Positions 1-10,084 of a stretch of 64,000 nucleotides of DNA are shown one piece after another; position 1 is the stretch's first letter, and each line of letters opens with the position of its first letter. Source of the stretch: Rhododendron vialii (lineage: Eukaryota > Streptophyta > Magnoliopsida > Ericales > Ericaceae). The position numbers and the translations under genes were made by a program. The notes below the pieces were generated by a model. The model did no database searches. It saw only the letters and a list, made by a program, of their open reading frames with translations, and had not been told where the DNA came from. The stretch spans positions 35,822,001 through 35,886,000 of the forward strand of contig NC_080560.1 of the NCBI RefSeq assembly GCF_030253575.1, given 5' to 3'.

Positions 1-224
1 TATTAAGGGACAGCCCAAAATGAAATACTGGACACAAAAAAAGGGACGAAGGGAGTAGTTTTTTATAAGTTGAAAAGGTGATGTGAAAGTTTTGATTATT
101 TAATTTTGATCATGTCATTGTGGACATCTACATTGCTAACCTTAGTAACCTCTTAAATGAATAACTAAGTGATAATGTGGGAACTTTTGACTATCCATTT
201 TTTATTATTCCACCGTGGATGCTC
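1..224. mobile_element. Right half of a TAA-target MITE, with a Stowaway-like end nested in it
   Basis: Positions 1-55 are the right end of a Stowaway-like MITE (ending GGGAG followed by TA). It sits in the right half of a larger MITE that ends CCGTGGATGCTC at 224, followed by TAA. The same nested arrangement is complete at 19774-22485, so this is a paralogous copy cut by the window edge. Confidence 0.7.
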
Positions 225-406
225 TAATAGGAAGTCTCATAAGAGTTGCTTTTCAGAGGAAAGTAAAAAATTTCATTGGATTTTTAGTTAAGAGATTGAA
301 AAAGTGCAACCTGTGAGCAATTTTTCTAAATTCCTCTATGAGCAATTTTTTCAATTTTGTCTTTTTCCATCCAAACTTAACGCAGGGGGCATTTTCTTTC
401 TTCTAT

Positions 407-455
407 AAACTAAACATACTAACTGTTAAAAAAAAAAAAAAACTAAACATACTAA
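407..455. mobile_element. Micro-insertion: poly(A) tail flanked by a 16-bp target-site duplication
   Basis: Positions 407-422 and 440-455 are identical 16-mers (AAACTAAACATACTAA). Between them lie 17 bp, CTGTT followed by A residues. The paralogous flank of copy 4 (about 23,318-23,335) has one copy of the target and no insert, so this is an insertion. The structure fits LINE-type target-primed reverse transcription that copied only the last few bases and the tail. Confidence 0.75.
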
Positions 456-545
456 AGCACATTTTCTTTACAAATTTATAGAGATGTTATTCTCCTCGTA
501 TATTTCAATTAAAATACTCCCTTTATTTTATCAGCAATTAAAATA

Positions 546-782
546 CTCCTTCAGTCCCAAAATCTTTGATCTTTTAGAAATGCGTGTCCTTTTAGATTAC
601 TTATATTTTTTCATTTATAAAAATTTATGTGATTTAGAAAACTTTGTTTAATAGAATTAACCAAAATCTACATCAATTAGGATTCATATTACATAGTTTT
701 TAATATTCACACTGAAACATATAGGCAATTGAAAATGACGCACTATCTAAAAAGAGTGTTTAACATTTTGAGATGGAGGGAA
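546..782. mobile_element. Stowaway-like MITE
   Basis: It begins CTCCTTCAGTCCCAAAATC after TA and ends GATGGAGGGAA before TA. Terminal inverted repeats and TA target duplication follow the Stowaway pattern. A paralogous copy lies at 23395-23628. Confidence 0.65.
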
Positions 783-868
783 TACATTTTAGCATAAACA
801 TTTTGATTATTACCATTAGTCTGTAGTCCAATAGTATTGCGAAAAACACACCCTGAAATGTGGTGTTT

Positions 869-1313
869 ACTCTAGTGATTAATTTATGTAGAATAATTTT
901 CTGATTTTACCTTTATTCAATTTTTTTTTCATTTGTTAGTTTTACGCTAAACCTTTATGTGATATGGATGAGTAAAAACGAGAGGAATCGGAAAAGAAAA
1001 ATATTTTAACTTTTACACAAGTATTTTGGAAAAAATATTCAAAGAAAAGCTCAAAAAATTATTTTTTGGATTTTTTTCTTGAATATTTTCCAAAATACTT
1101 GTTTAAAATTCACAATTATTTACTTTTCCGATTCTTCTCGTCTTTACTCACCTATATCACATAAAAAATTTAGCGTAAAAAAATGTATTACAGAGGTGAG
1201 ATCTATACCAAAATCAGGTCGCTAAATTTAGCGTAAAACTAACAAATGCAAAAAATAAAATTTAAATAAGGACAAAACCAAAAAATTATGGTACATAAGT
1301 TAATCACTAGCGT
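869..1313. mobile_element. Fold-back MITE upstream of PPR copy 1
   Basis: Terminal inverted repeats are ACTCTAGTGATTAA at 869 and its near-complement ending 1313. Long arms follow, both containing ATTTGTTAGTTTTACGCTAA or its complement. The right arm carries about 50 bp absent from the left arm. The corresponding flank of copy 4 (about 23,690-23,740) lacks it but does not show a clean empty site. Confidence 0.7.
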
Positions 1314-1578
1314 GAATGAGGTTAGCAATTAAAAGAGGGATCATGTAAAAGTACTAAATTGCCCTTAACATGGAAAAGTTAATTCAATAGGTAAGGATAA
1401 TCTTCACATTGATAAAACACACAAAAAGAAATTGCTGTTGGATACAAGGTGAAAACCATCTTCTACTGTTTTTAATTTTTTTTTGAAAAAAAAAAGTTGA
1501 GAAATTACGACTTTGGGGACATGAAAACCATCTTTTCTACTACTCTTCCAATTTGGACAGAGAAGAAGAAAAGAGGCG

Positions 1579-3012
1579 ATGATGTCTCAGGTTGGTGTCT
1601 TTTCTCCAATCAGTCCCATGGACTCTTCCAATTTCCCAAAAGGTAATCTTCTCTCTCTACCTCCACACCCATCTCTGACTGTTTCCTTTCGTACTCATTC
1701 TCACTCTAGAAACCCTAGTTCTCCAAATACGAGTCCAGAAAACCGCCCACCACAGCCGAGAAAAAGGACCTCTGTTAACCCCAATGGACTCCGAGAAGCT
1801 CGCGAGTTTCCCAATCGGATCCCCCGAACGCGACCTTTTCCGCCCATTTTTAGTTTCACCACGGCGTTAGGGACTCTTGCGAAAAGGGGTCATTACACGG
1901 AGGCTCTCTCTCTTTTCGAAAAGTTGCGGTTACGAAGCGTTGGTGTAAATTTTTATACCTTGAACATCGCAATTAACTGTTACTGTCGCGTGAATCGAGT
2001 TGGTTTCGGGTTCTCTCTGCTAGGCAGCATCTTCAAACACGGTTTTAAACCGGATGTTGGCAGCTTTACCACGCTGTTAAGGGGACTTATTTTAGAAGAT
2101 AACGTTCCCGAGGCCGTGGAGTTATTCGAGATGTTAATGAGGAGGAGAGAGATTGAGCCCAACGAGTTTATGTATGGGACAGTTATTAATGGGCTTTGCA
2201 AGAAGGGAAACACGGGAGCGGCTGTTAGGTTGCTTAGGATCATGGAAGAGGGAAGTTGTAAACCGAACATAGTTGTGTATAGCACAATCATCGACGGTCA
2301 TTGCAAGAAGGGAATGGTGGATGATGCTTTGAACCTTTTTTACGAAATGAAAGAGAAAGGGGTTCAACCAAATGTTGTTACTTATAACTGTTTGATTAAT
2401 GGTTTAAATAAGTCTGGCCGGTGGAAGGAAGCTAATGGAATGTTGGGAGAAATGTTGGATATTCGTATTTCTCCAGACATCATTACCTTCAGTGTCTTGG
2501 TCGATGCACTTACGAAGGAAGGGAAGTTAAAAGAGGCAGAGGAAGTAATTGAAAGCTTGATTCAAAGAGGCGTGAATCCTAATGTAATCACGTACAATTC
2601 TCTAATACATGGATATTGTTTGCAAGGCCAGATGGATGAGGCAATGAGAGTGATGAATACCATGGTGGATAGGGGTATTCAAGCTGACATTCATAGCTAC
2701 AGCACTTTAATTGATGGATACTTCAAGAACATGAAAATAGATGAGGCTATGCATCTCTTTTCAGAAATGAATGAAAAATGCCTCCACCTAGATTTTGTTA
2801 CGTATAACACTTTGATTCGTGGCTTATGTGATTTTGGCCGGTGGAAGGAGGTTACAAGAGTGTTTGGAGAAATGTTGGGTGCTGGTATTTCTCCAGATAT
2901 TGAGACATTCAATATCTTTATTGATGGACTTACCAAGGCAGGGATGGTAAAAGAGGCAGAGGAAGTAATTGAAAGTATGATTCAAAGAGGTGTGGATCCT
3001 GATGTAATCTAA
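1579..3012 (+). CDS. Rf-like P-class PPR protein, copy 1 (11 motifs, C-terminally truncated)
   Basis: This is a 477-residue intronless open reading frame. Residues 1 to about 75 are rich in Ser, Pro and Arg and poor in acidic residues, as in an organellar transit peptide. From about residue 89, eleven 35-36-residue PPR motifs follow in tandem, each with the T-Y/F-x-x-L-I core and a Pro near the end (for example TYNSLIHGY). Such proteins bind organellar RNA one base per motif; close relatives are restorers of fertility and RNA-processing factors of mitochondria. By the residue 5/35 code the eleven motifs read roughly A U A ? A U A U G U U (inference). The frame ends at TAA 3010-3012, created by a TAATC duplication; PPR-like sequence continues beyond. 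The start is the first of two adjacent ATGs. The 5' leader differs from copies 2-4. It may be functional or a shortened derivative. Confidence 0.9.
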   Translation: MMSQVGVFSPISPMDSSNFPKGNLLSLPPHPSLTVSFRTHSHSRNPSSPNTSPENRPPQPRKRTSVNPNGLREAREFPNRIPRTRPFPPIFSFTTALGTLAKRGHYTEALSLFEKLRLRSVGVNFYTLNIAINCYCRVNRVGFGFSLLGSIFKHGFKPDVGSFTTLLRGLILEDNVPEAVELFEMLMRRREIEPNEFMYGTVINGLCKKGNTGAAVRLLRIMEEGSCKPNIVVYSTIIDGHCKKGMVDDALNLFYEMKEKGVQPNVVTYNCLINGLNKSGRWKEANGMLGEMLDIRISPDIITFSVLVDALTKEGKLKEAEEVIESLIQRGVNPNVITYNSLIHGYCLQGQMDEAMRVMNTMVDRGIQADIHSYSTLIDGYFKNMKIDEAMHLFSEMNEKCLHLDFVTYNTLIRGLCDFGRWKEVTRVFGEMLGAGISPDIETFNIFIDGLTKAGMVKEAEEVIESMIQRGVDPDVI

Positions 3013-3258
3013 TCTCATACAATACTTTAATGAAAGGATATCGTTTGCAAGGCCAAATGGACAAGGCAATGGGAGTGTTGAATACCATGGCGGATAGAGG
3101 CATTCAACCTGATGCCATTAGCTTCACCATTTTAAGAAATGGATATGGCAAGGACATGAAAATAGTCTAGGTGATGCATCGCTTTTTTGAAATAAGAGGA
3201 AAAGGCCTTCATCATGTTGTTCTTATTTATACCACCTTGATTCAAGGTGTATCTGTGA
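3013..3258 (+). pseudogene. Decayed C-terminal PPR coding sequence after the stop of copy 1
   Basis: Directly after the stop, another frame continues the PPR pattern: SYNTLMKGYRLQGQMDKAMG and then a motif with IQPDAISFTIL. A second in-frame stop (TAG at about 3168) and a degenerate half-motif ending TTLIQGVSVK follow. It joins the 3' flank shared by all copies at about 3258. The same remnant follows copies 2 and 3, so the truncation predates their duplication. Confidence 0.8.
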
Positions 3259-6200
3259 AGGTAAAATTCCATTCCTAAAATATGTAGTCATTATTATGTG
3301 ATACTCTTTTTTGCTTTTGCCTTTTCGTTTCTTGGTAATTTTAAATTTCCAATGTGATTCTTTAACTTTCTGGATATCACCTTTTGGAGCTGAAACAATT
3401 GTGTTTTGTTTCCCGTTCTATCTTGAACACTGATAAACTCTGTTTTACATTTTATCTGTCCCTTCTGTGGAGAAACTTTAACTGTTTATCCTTGTTCTTT
3501 CTTCTCCCATTGCTGCCTTGAGGTGGTTCATAGACATCCATAGTTAAGCCTTTAGCTTGGACCAATACTTTCACAAAACACCGAGGCGAGTACTAGTAGA
3601 TGAACCTTTTTAAGGCTTTTTCACCGCTTATACAAATAGGAAGAGAGATAGTTGAGGTCATCCCTAAGAATGACGAAATTTGAATTTTTTGGGAGATGTT
3701 TAAAACCCTTTCGTAATGCTTATCTATCACATGAGAACTGGTATTCATCTTCTAGTCTCTATACCTGTTTTGATTTGTGCATAACAGGGCTGGACCAGGT
3801 TTATGTAATGGGTACACACACGCATGTGAGCGCGTGCACACACACACATGTTGAGGTTTCAGCATGAAGATAATCTCAGTGGTATCTTTCAAATTCCTGC
3901 AGGAGTTCTAATATGGCATTGTGCACGAAGCTAAAGTTGTAAGGGAGGAGCACTGGATATTTAATTTGTAATCTGTTGTGGACTGTAGCTAATAGCAATA
4001 TGCAGCATACTCACTTGCATCTTTTAATTCAGTTTTGGCCACATTGATAGAGCTTTAAATTGAGCACCTGTGGTTTTCATTTGTTCTTGTGATTTCTGTG
4101 AGAAAGAAAGAAATCTAAGCTTCCTGTTTATTATTGTGCAAAATGCTAATTTTTTGCAAAAAACGGTAAGTATATAACCTTTAGAAAATCTTCATGAATT
4201 TGTTTTCCATGTTTTTACTTTGTTTCAGTAGATATGCTCTGGTTCCTTTTTTTTGCGTAGTTGGAATCTGCGGAATAGAGTTGGGATATTGCAATGAAGG
4301 ATTGTAGTATGAGGAATTGTAGTTGCAATTAAGGAATACTCGTCCTGCGGAGGAACCTATCTTTTTTCTCTTTTTATTTGTTAGAAACTTTTTAGGTTAC
4401 TTTAAAAGATAAAAACCTGCTGCCAATCTTTCGAATCTGTAGCCGTTTGTCACTCTCCATTTCTACTAACTTTTTGACCAAAAAATTATTTTCCCTTTTA
4501 TTTTGTGCTCACACTTGCTAAAAACGCTCGAAACGAAATTGAATAGATGTGGCTTTAGGCACGGGTATGCGGTAGTATTGTATTAATGGGTTTGAAGCTT
4601 ATCAAAAAAAAAATAATAATGCATCTATTGAAGTAGCCAAGTTTGCCCTCTCTCTTGTGGAAACTGCTCCGTAGGAACTATGTTCCTTTCAAGACTAAAG
4701 GATAATTTTCAGGTACTTGTATTTCTCTTTGCTTATTAGTTATGGTGATCAATGCAGTATATAAAGTGTACTAAGTCCTTTCTGAAACATATGTGCAGTT
4801 CGTTATAGAAGTTCAATAACCCTGTTTGCATAGGTTATTGCTTGAGCCATAATAAAAATTCAAATAGGGATGGTTTTCTTATCAATCAGCTCTTGTATGT
4901 ATTTTGTTTTTTCTTCGATCGGGATTATATGCGGATTAGATAGGAACAGGGATGAAACCAGGAATTTGACCACGCAAGGGCGATCATGCATGCGAGAAAA
5001 AAATATAAATACACATGCATAATCACGTAAATACATTAAAACTCAAAATAACATAAATACGTAAATCGGTTTATTTAATGAGATCGATCTTGATGTATGT
5101 GTCTTGTTTTTCTTTATTGTTCGTCTTTTTTTTCATTCATTACAACTGGACGAATTCAGTACATGGGGGCTTTCATGTTACTTGATTTTACCTGTCAAAA
5201 AACAAAGAATTAGAAGAAATCTAGAACAACACTTGGGACAATTGCTTGTAGAAATGGTCCTTTTTAGGTGAAATTTGGTGAGAAACCTCGACATACCTTA
5301 TTTTCTCACCAATTCATATGGTCCAACAGGGCTCTTGGAGAAATGAGAAATACTCCGTGCTAGTTGATCTCTTAAGTTGTTCACAAGTTGTCTTCTTTCA
5401 CTCAACCTGTACCGTCGTTTAATATATAGTTTAGTTCTTTTCTAATTGAACCATTTGTTGCTTGAAGTAAGATCCAAGCCGTCGATTACCGAGATGAACA
5501 GTCGGATTGGCTGCTCAGCACCGCTACCAAGCACCCCCGCTTGGCAGCATCTCCGGGTCCGCGACATTCTTAGCTTTCTGAAGTTGTAGAGAGGGTGATT
5601 TGTGAGTAAACTCCATACACTTCCTTTCATTTGGATTTTGGTTAATATCTATGTTGGTTCAAGCTAAAAGACCATGCATCATTTTGGGAAAGATTTCTAT
5701 GACAGGAAACGATTCTTGTTAACAATGATAGGTGTCTCCTTTCGGGACGCATTGCATCCTGCTTGAAACCCAAGTACTCTTATTTTCCCTTCACGTAAAT
5801 TTCAGATCAGGTGGGCTTGGAAAGGCTGAAGAACAAGGTTGAAAAGAACTCTTTTATCCCACACTTATGTCTATGGAGTAAAAATACGATGTCAGAATGC
5901 TGAGTTGGTCACAATGTTGAGTCGGTCACTCTTATATACTTATAATTGAATGATCTTATCCAATCCTCCCAGCTGCAATAACTTATAGCCTTATAGGAGT
6001 ATTTGTGTATCTAAGGTAGCATTCTTGTAAACTTTTTTGTCCAATATTTTTTTTCAGTATTTTTTTTAATTTTTCATTACTTTTTGTTTTTAGCTTTTCG
6101 TTATAATTTTTAGGATTAATCATCTGTTTCAATGAAAGAAATCTGAAAAATATAGAAATATGGACCATTATTGAAACAAATTTATGTAAGACGACACTTT

Positions 6201-6840
6201 AAACAAAAAAGATAACTGTTTGATACTTTTTGTCTTCAATGATTTTTTTTTTTCTTTTGGTCATAATTTTTCCATTTTAGACTCCTCTGGTTGTGACGGA
6301 TCATCAATCCAAAATGTATCAGGCAAGTTTAATAAAAATTAAAAAAAAATGAATAAAACACAAAAAAAAATTAAGTTTATAAAAATGCAAGAATGCATGA
6401 ACCAAATTACTAAAAATTTAGAAAAAAAATGAATAAAATACACACAAAAATTAAGTTTACAAAAATGCATGAGCCAAATTACTCAAGTTGGAATATGTAT
6501 TTGTTTGTTAAATTCAAGGTTGTTCAAGATTGATTTATTATGGCAAATGATTTTGGCACTCCAATTTTTTATGATGGCACTTCAAAATTTATCTTTTAGT
6601 GTGAAAATTATGCATAGCAAGATATACTAAAAAATAAATTTTAGAGTGCTATCGTCAAAAATTGGAGTAGCAAAATTATTTTCCTTTATTTCTTGGTTAG
6701 AAACACAAACTGATGATGCTAAAAGTGGATTTGACAATCCGAGAACACAGAAAAGCCTCTTGCAAAACAAGCCCAAATTGACCAGTGACCTGGTGGTCAT
6801 GGACTCTCTAATGAGAGTTGAGTTTTGTTTACTCTCTACT
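3259..6840. repeat. 3' flank of tandem unit 1
   Basis: About 3.6 kb of non-coding sequence repeated after copies 2 (10085-13970), 3 (17115-19465) and 4 (24483-26452). It includes an alternating purine-pyrimidine CA-rich stretch at about 3813-3850. No supported gene was seen. Unit 1 shares with unit 4 a segment (CTGTTGTGGACTGTAGC, about 3970) that units 2 and 3 have lost. Confidence 0.8.
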
Positions 6841-6879
6841 TAAGTGATGAACAACATCATTCTTCCTAGAAATGGTATG

Positions 6880-7137
6880 AATCTCACCATAAAGTGATGT
6901 CATACTTATCAAAAAATGTATTACATGGGTGAGACTTATACAATTTCAATCAATAAGAGAGAAGGTAATATTCGCGATCTTTTAAGAAGGGTGAACAAAA
7001 TTGTACTCCTCCAACGAAAACTAATTCTACAACCAACAATCTCTTTAAGAGAGGGTGAATATTACCCTCTATTTTATTGGTTGAAAATAGTGTAAATTCC
7101 ATCCCAGTAATACACTTTTTGAAAAGTATCATGAGTA
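6880..7137. mobile_element. Fold-back MITE between units 1 and 2
   Basis: About 100-bp arms form an inverted repeat: a left arm with ATGTATTACATGGGTGAGAC and a right arm with its diverged complement. The centre, near 7,010, contains TTGTACTCCTCC. Related copies lie at 14025-14265, 19480-19730 and 27054-27250, always in PPR-unit spacers or next to them. Confidence 0.6.
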
Positions 7138-7282
7138 ATTTCGCATAGATAGTATAGTAATATAGGTAAGGATAATATAGTAATTTCACGTGGTTAAAAA
7201 CACAAAAAGAAATTACTGTTGGATACAAGGTGAAAGGTGAAAACCATCTTCTTTAAAAAAATCTACTACCGCAGAGAAGAAA

Positions 7283-7297
7283 ATGGTGATAAGTTGA
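7283..7297 (+). promoter_or_regulatory. Upstream mini-ORF in the leader of PPR copy 2
   Basis: ATG-GTG-ATA-AGT-TGA encodes four residues 55 bp upstream of the PPR start. The same mini-ORF occurs in the leaders of copies 3 (about 14,407) and 4 (about 23,904) but not in copy 1, whose leader is rearranged. It matters only if transcription starts upstream of it, which the sequence does not show. Confidence 0.35.
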
Positions 7298-7351
7298 GAG
7301 ATTGCAAAGAGGAGGACCCCGCACATTCCACAGAGAAGAAGAAAAGAGGAG

Positions 7352-9838
7352 ATGATGCCTCAGTTTGGTGTCTCTTCTGCAATCAGTCCCATGGACTCTT
7401 CCAATTCCCCAAAAGGTAATCTTCTCTCTCTACCTCCACACCCATCTCTGACTGTTTCCTTTCGTATTCATTCTTACTCTAGAAACCCTAGTTCTCCAAC
7501 TACGAGTCCAGAAAACCGCCCACCACAGCCGAGAAAAAAGACCTCTGTTCTTAATCCCAATGGACTCCAAGAAGCTCGCGAGTTTCTCAATCGGATCCCC
7601 CGAACCCAACCTTTTCCGCCCATTTTTAGTATCTCCAAGGCGTTGGGGACTCTTGTGAAAAGGCGTCATTACACGGAGGCTCTTTCTCATTTCGAAAAGT
7701 TGCAGTTACGAGGCGTTCGTGTAAATTTTTATACCTTGAACATCGCAATTAACTGTTACTGTAGCGTGAATCGAGTTGGTTTCGGGTTCTCTCTGTTAGG
7801 CGGCATCTTCAAACACGGTTTTAAACCGGATGTTGGCAGCTTTACCACGCTATTAAAGGGACTTATTTTAGAAGATAAAGTTCCCGAGGCCGTGGAGTTA
7901 TTCGAGAAGTTAATGAGGAGGAGAGAGGTTGAGCCCAACGAGGTTATGTATGGTACAGTTATTAATGGGCTCTGCAAGAAGGGAAACATGGGAGCGGCTG
8001 TTAGGTTGCTTAGGATCATGGAAGAGGGAAGTTGTAAACCGAACATGGTTGTGTATAGCACAATCATCGACGGTCATTGCAAGAAGGGAATGGTGGATGA
8101 TGCTTTGAAACTTTTTTATGAAATGAAAGAGAAAGGGGTTCAACCAAATGTTGTTACTTATAACTGTTTGATTGATGGTTTAAATAAGTCTGGCCGGTGG
8201 AAGGAAGCTAATGGAATTTTGGGAGAAATGTTAGATATTTGTATTTCTCCGAACATCATTACCTTCAGTGTCTTGGTCGATGCACTTACGAAGGAAGGGA
8301 AGGTAAAAGAGGCAGAGGAAGTAATTGAAAGCTTGATTCAAAGAGGCGTGAATCCTGATGTAATCACGTACAATTCTCTAATTCATGGATATTGTTTGCA
8401 AGGCCAAATGGATAAGGCAATGAGAGTGATGAATACCGTGGTGGATAGGGGCATTCAACTTGACATTCAGAGCTACAGCACTTTAATTAATGGATATTGC
8501 AAGAACATGAAAATAGATGAGGCTGTTAGGTGGCTTAGGATCATGGAAGAGGGAAGTTGTAAACCAAACATGGTTGTGTATAGCACAATCATCGACTGTC
8601 ATTGCAAGAAGGGAATGGTGGATGATGCTTTGAACCTTTTTTACGAAATGAAAGAGAAAGGGGTTCACCCAGATGTTGTTACTTATAGCTCTTTGATTCA
8701 TGGCTTAAATAAGTCTGGCCGGTGGAAGGAAGCCAATGGAATGTTGGGAGAAATGTTGGATAGTCGTATTTCTCCAGACATCATTACCTTCAGTGTCTTG
8801 GTCGATGAACTTACGAAGGAAGGGAAGGTAAAAGAGGCAGAAGAAGTAATTGAAAGCTTGATTCAAAGAGGCGTGAATCCTGATGTAACCACGTACAATT
8901 CTCTAATTCATGGATATTGTTTGCAAGGCCAGATGGATAAGGCAATGAGAGTGATGAATACCGTGGTGGATAGGGGCATTCAACTTGACATTCAGAGCTA
9001 CAGCACTTTAATTAATGGATACTGCAAGAACCTTCAAATAGATGAGGCTGTTAGGTGGCTTAGGATCATGGAAGAGGGAAGTTGTAAACCGAACATGGTT
9101 GTCTATAGCACAATCATCGACGGTCATTGCAAGAAGGGAATGGTGGATGATGCTTTGAACCTTTTTTACGAAATGAAAGAGAAAGGGGTTCATCCAGATG
9201 TTGTTACTTATTGCTCTTTGATTCATGGTTTAATTAAGTCTGGCCGATGGAAGGAAGCCGATGGAATGTTGGGAGAAATGTTGGATAGTCGTATTTCTCT
9301 AGACATCATTACCTTCAATGTCTTGGTCGATGCACTTACGAAGGAAGGGAAGGTAAAAGAGGCAGAGGAAGTAATTGAAAGCTTGATTCAAAGAGGCGTG
9401 AATCCTGATGTAATCACGTACAATTCTCTAATTCATGGATATTGTTTGCAAGGCCAGATGGATAAGGCAATGAGAGTGATGAATACCATGGTGGATAGGG
9501 GCATTCAAGCTGACATTCAGAGCTACACCACTTTAATTAATGGATACTTCAAGAACATGAAAACAGATGAGGCTATGCATCTCTTTTCAGAAATGAATGA
9601 AAAGTGCCTCCCCCTAGATGTTGTTACGTATAACACTTTGATTCGTGGCTTATGTCATTTTGGCCGGTGGAAGGAGGTTACAAGAGTGTTTGGAGAAATG
9701 TTGGGTACTGGTATTTCTCCAGATATTGAGACATTCAATGTCTTTATTGATGGACTCACCGAGGCAGGGATGGTAAAAGAGGCAGAGGAAGTAATTGAAA
9801 GTATGATTCAAAGAGGTGTGGATCCTAATGTAATCTAA
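7352..9838 (+). CDS. Rf-like P-class PPR protein, copy 2 (21 motifs)
   Basis: This is an 828-residue intronless frame starting at a double ATG. Residues 1 to about 75 resemble an organellar transit peptide. Twenty-one 35-residue PPR motifs follow. Three consecutive 525-bp modules (7997-8521, 8522-9046, 9047-9571) each encode five motifs; they account for the 350 extra residues relative to copy 1. Modules join inside a motif, so motifs 9 and 14 are chimeras: first half from the SYSTLINGYCKN motif, second half from RIMEEGSCKP. By the residue 5/35 code the order is about A U A ? A Y G U A G G then G U A G ? U U G U Y (inference). Expected role is sequence-specific binding and processing of a mitochondrial or plastid RNA. 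The stop lies in a duplicated TAATC unit, as in copy 1. Confidence 0.92.
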   Translation: MMPQFGVSSAISPMDSSNSPKGNLLSLPPHPSLTVSFRIHSYSRNPSSPTTSPENRPPQPRKKTSVLNPNGLQEAREFLNRIPRTQPFPPIFSISKALGTLVKRRHYTEALSHFEKLQLRGVRVNFYTLNIAINCYCSVNRVGFGFSLLGGIFKHGFKPDVGSFTTLLKGLILEDKVPEAVELFEKLMRRREVEPNEVMYGTVINGLCKKGNMGAAVRLLRIMEEGSCKPNMVVYSTIIDGHCKKGMVDDALKLFYEMKEKGVQPNVVTYNCLIDGLNKSGRWKEANGILGEMLDICISPNIITFSVLVDALTKEGKVKEAEEVIESLIQRGVNPDVITYNSLIHGYCLQGQMDKAMRVMNTVVDRGIQLDIQSYSTLINGYCKNMKIDEAVRWLRIMEEGSCKPNMVVYSTIIDCHCKKGMVDDALNLFYEMKEKGVHPDVVTYSSLIHGLNKSGRWKEANGMLGEMLDSRISPDIITFSVLVDELTKEGKVKEAEEVIESLIQRGVNPDVTTYNSLIHGYCLQGQMDKAMRVMNTVVDRGIQLDIQSYSTLINGYCKNLQIDEAVRWLRIMEEGSCKPNMVVYSTIIDGHCKKGMVDDALNLFYEMKEKGVHPDVVTYCSLIHGLIKSGRWKEADGMLGEMLDSRISLDIITFNVLVDALTKEGKVKEAEEVIESLIQRGVNPDVITYNSLIHGYCLQGQMDKAMRVMNTMVDRGIQADIQSYTTLINGYFKNMKTDEAMHLFSEMNEKCLPLDVVTYNTLIRGLCHFGRWKEVTRVFGEMLGTGISPDIETFNVFIDGLTEAGMVKEAEEVIESMIQRGVDPNVI
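7997..9571 (+). repeat. Three tandem 525-bp modules inside PPR copy 2
   Basis: Matching GCT codons at 7997, 8522, 9047 and 9572 are exactly 525 bp apart, and the sequence between them is near-identical. Each module is 175 codons, five PPR motifs. Copy 1 has one module (2221-2745). Copy 3 has three: 15121-15645, a 420-bp one at 15646-16065, and 16066-16590. Confidence 0.95.
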
Positions 9839-10084
9839 TCTCATACAATACTTTAATGAAAGGATATCGTTTGCAAGGCCAAATGGATAAGGCAATGGGG
9901 GTGTTGAATACCATGGCGGATAGAGACATTCAACCTGATGCCATTGCTTCACCATTTTAAGAAATGGATATGGCAAGAACATGAAAATAGTCTAGGCGAT
10001 GCATCGCTTTTTTGAAATGAGAGAAAAAGGCCTTCATCATGTTGTTCTTACTTATACCGCCTTGATTCAAGGTGTATCTGTGAA
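9839..10084 (+). pseudogene. Decayed C-terminal PPR sequence after copy 2
   Basis: This is the same remnant as after copy 1: one more PPR motif in a shifted frame, a TAG at about 9994, then a degenerate motif that runs into the 3' flank. It also has a 1-bp loss near 9945 (GCCATTGCTTCACC against GCCATTAGCTTCACC), consistent with no coding constraint. Confidence 0.75.

Noticed and set aside
3652-3867. A 69-71-codon frame present downstream of all four PPR copies
   Set aside because: It depends on a non-ATG start, lies in recently duplicated flank, ends in a variable CA-rich tract and resembles no family. Conservation is explained by recent duplication.
7237-7419. A 60-codon frame overlapping the start of PPR copy 2 (also at copy 3)
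   Set aside because: It starts at GTG, not ATG, and its C-terminal half is the PPR start read in another frame.
1980-9982. Many 60-110-codon antisense frames across the PPR genes (e.g. 1980-2291, 7756-8067, 9650-9982)
   Set aside because: They recur at the same place in every copy and module because the sense strand is repeated and selected. Their sequence is simply the complement of PPR motifs; no independent start context or conservation.
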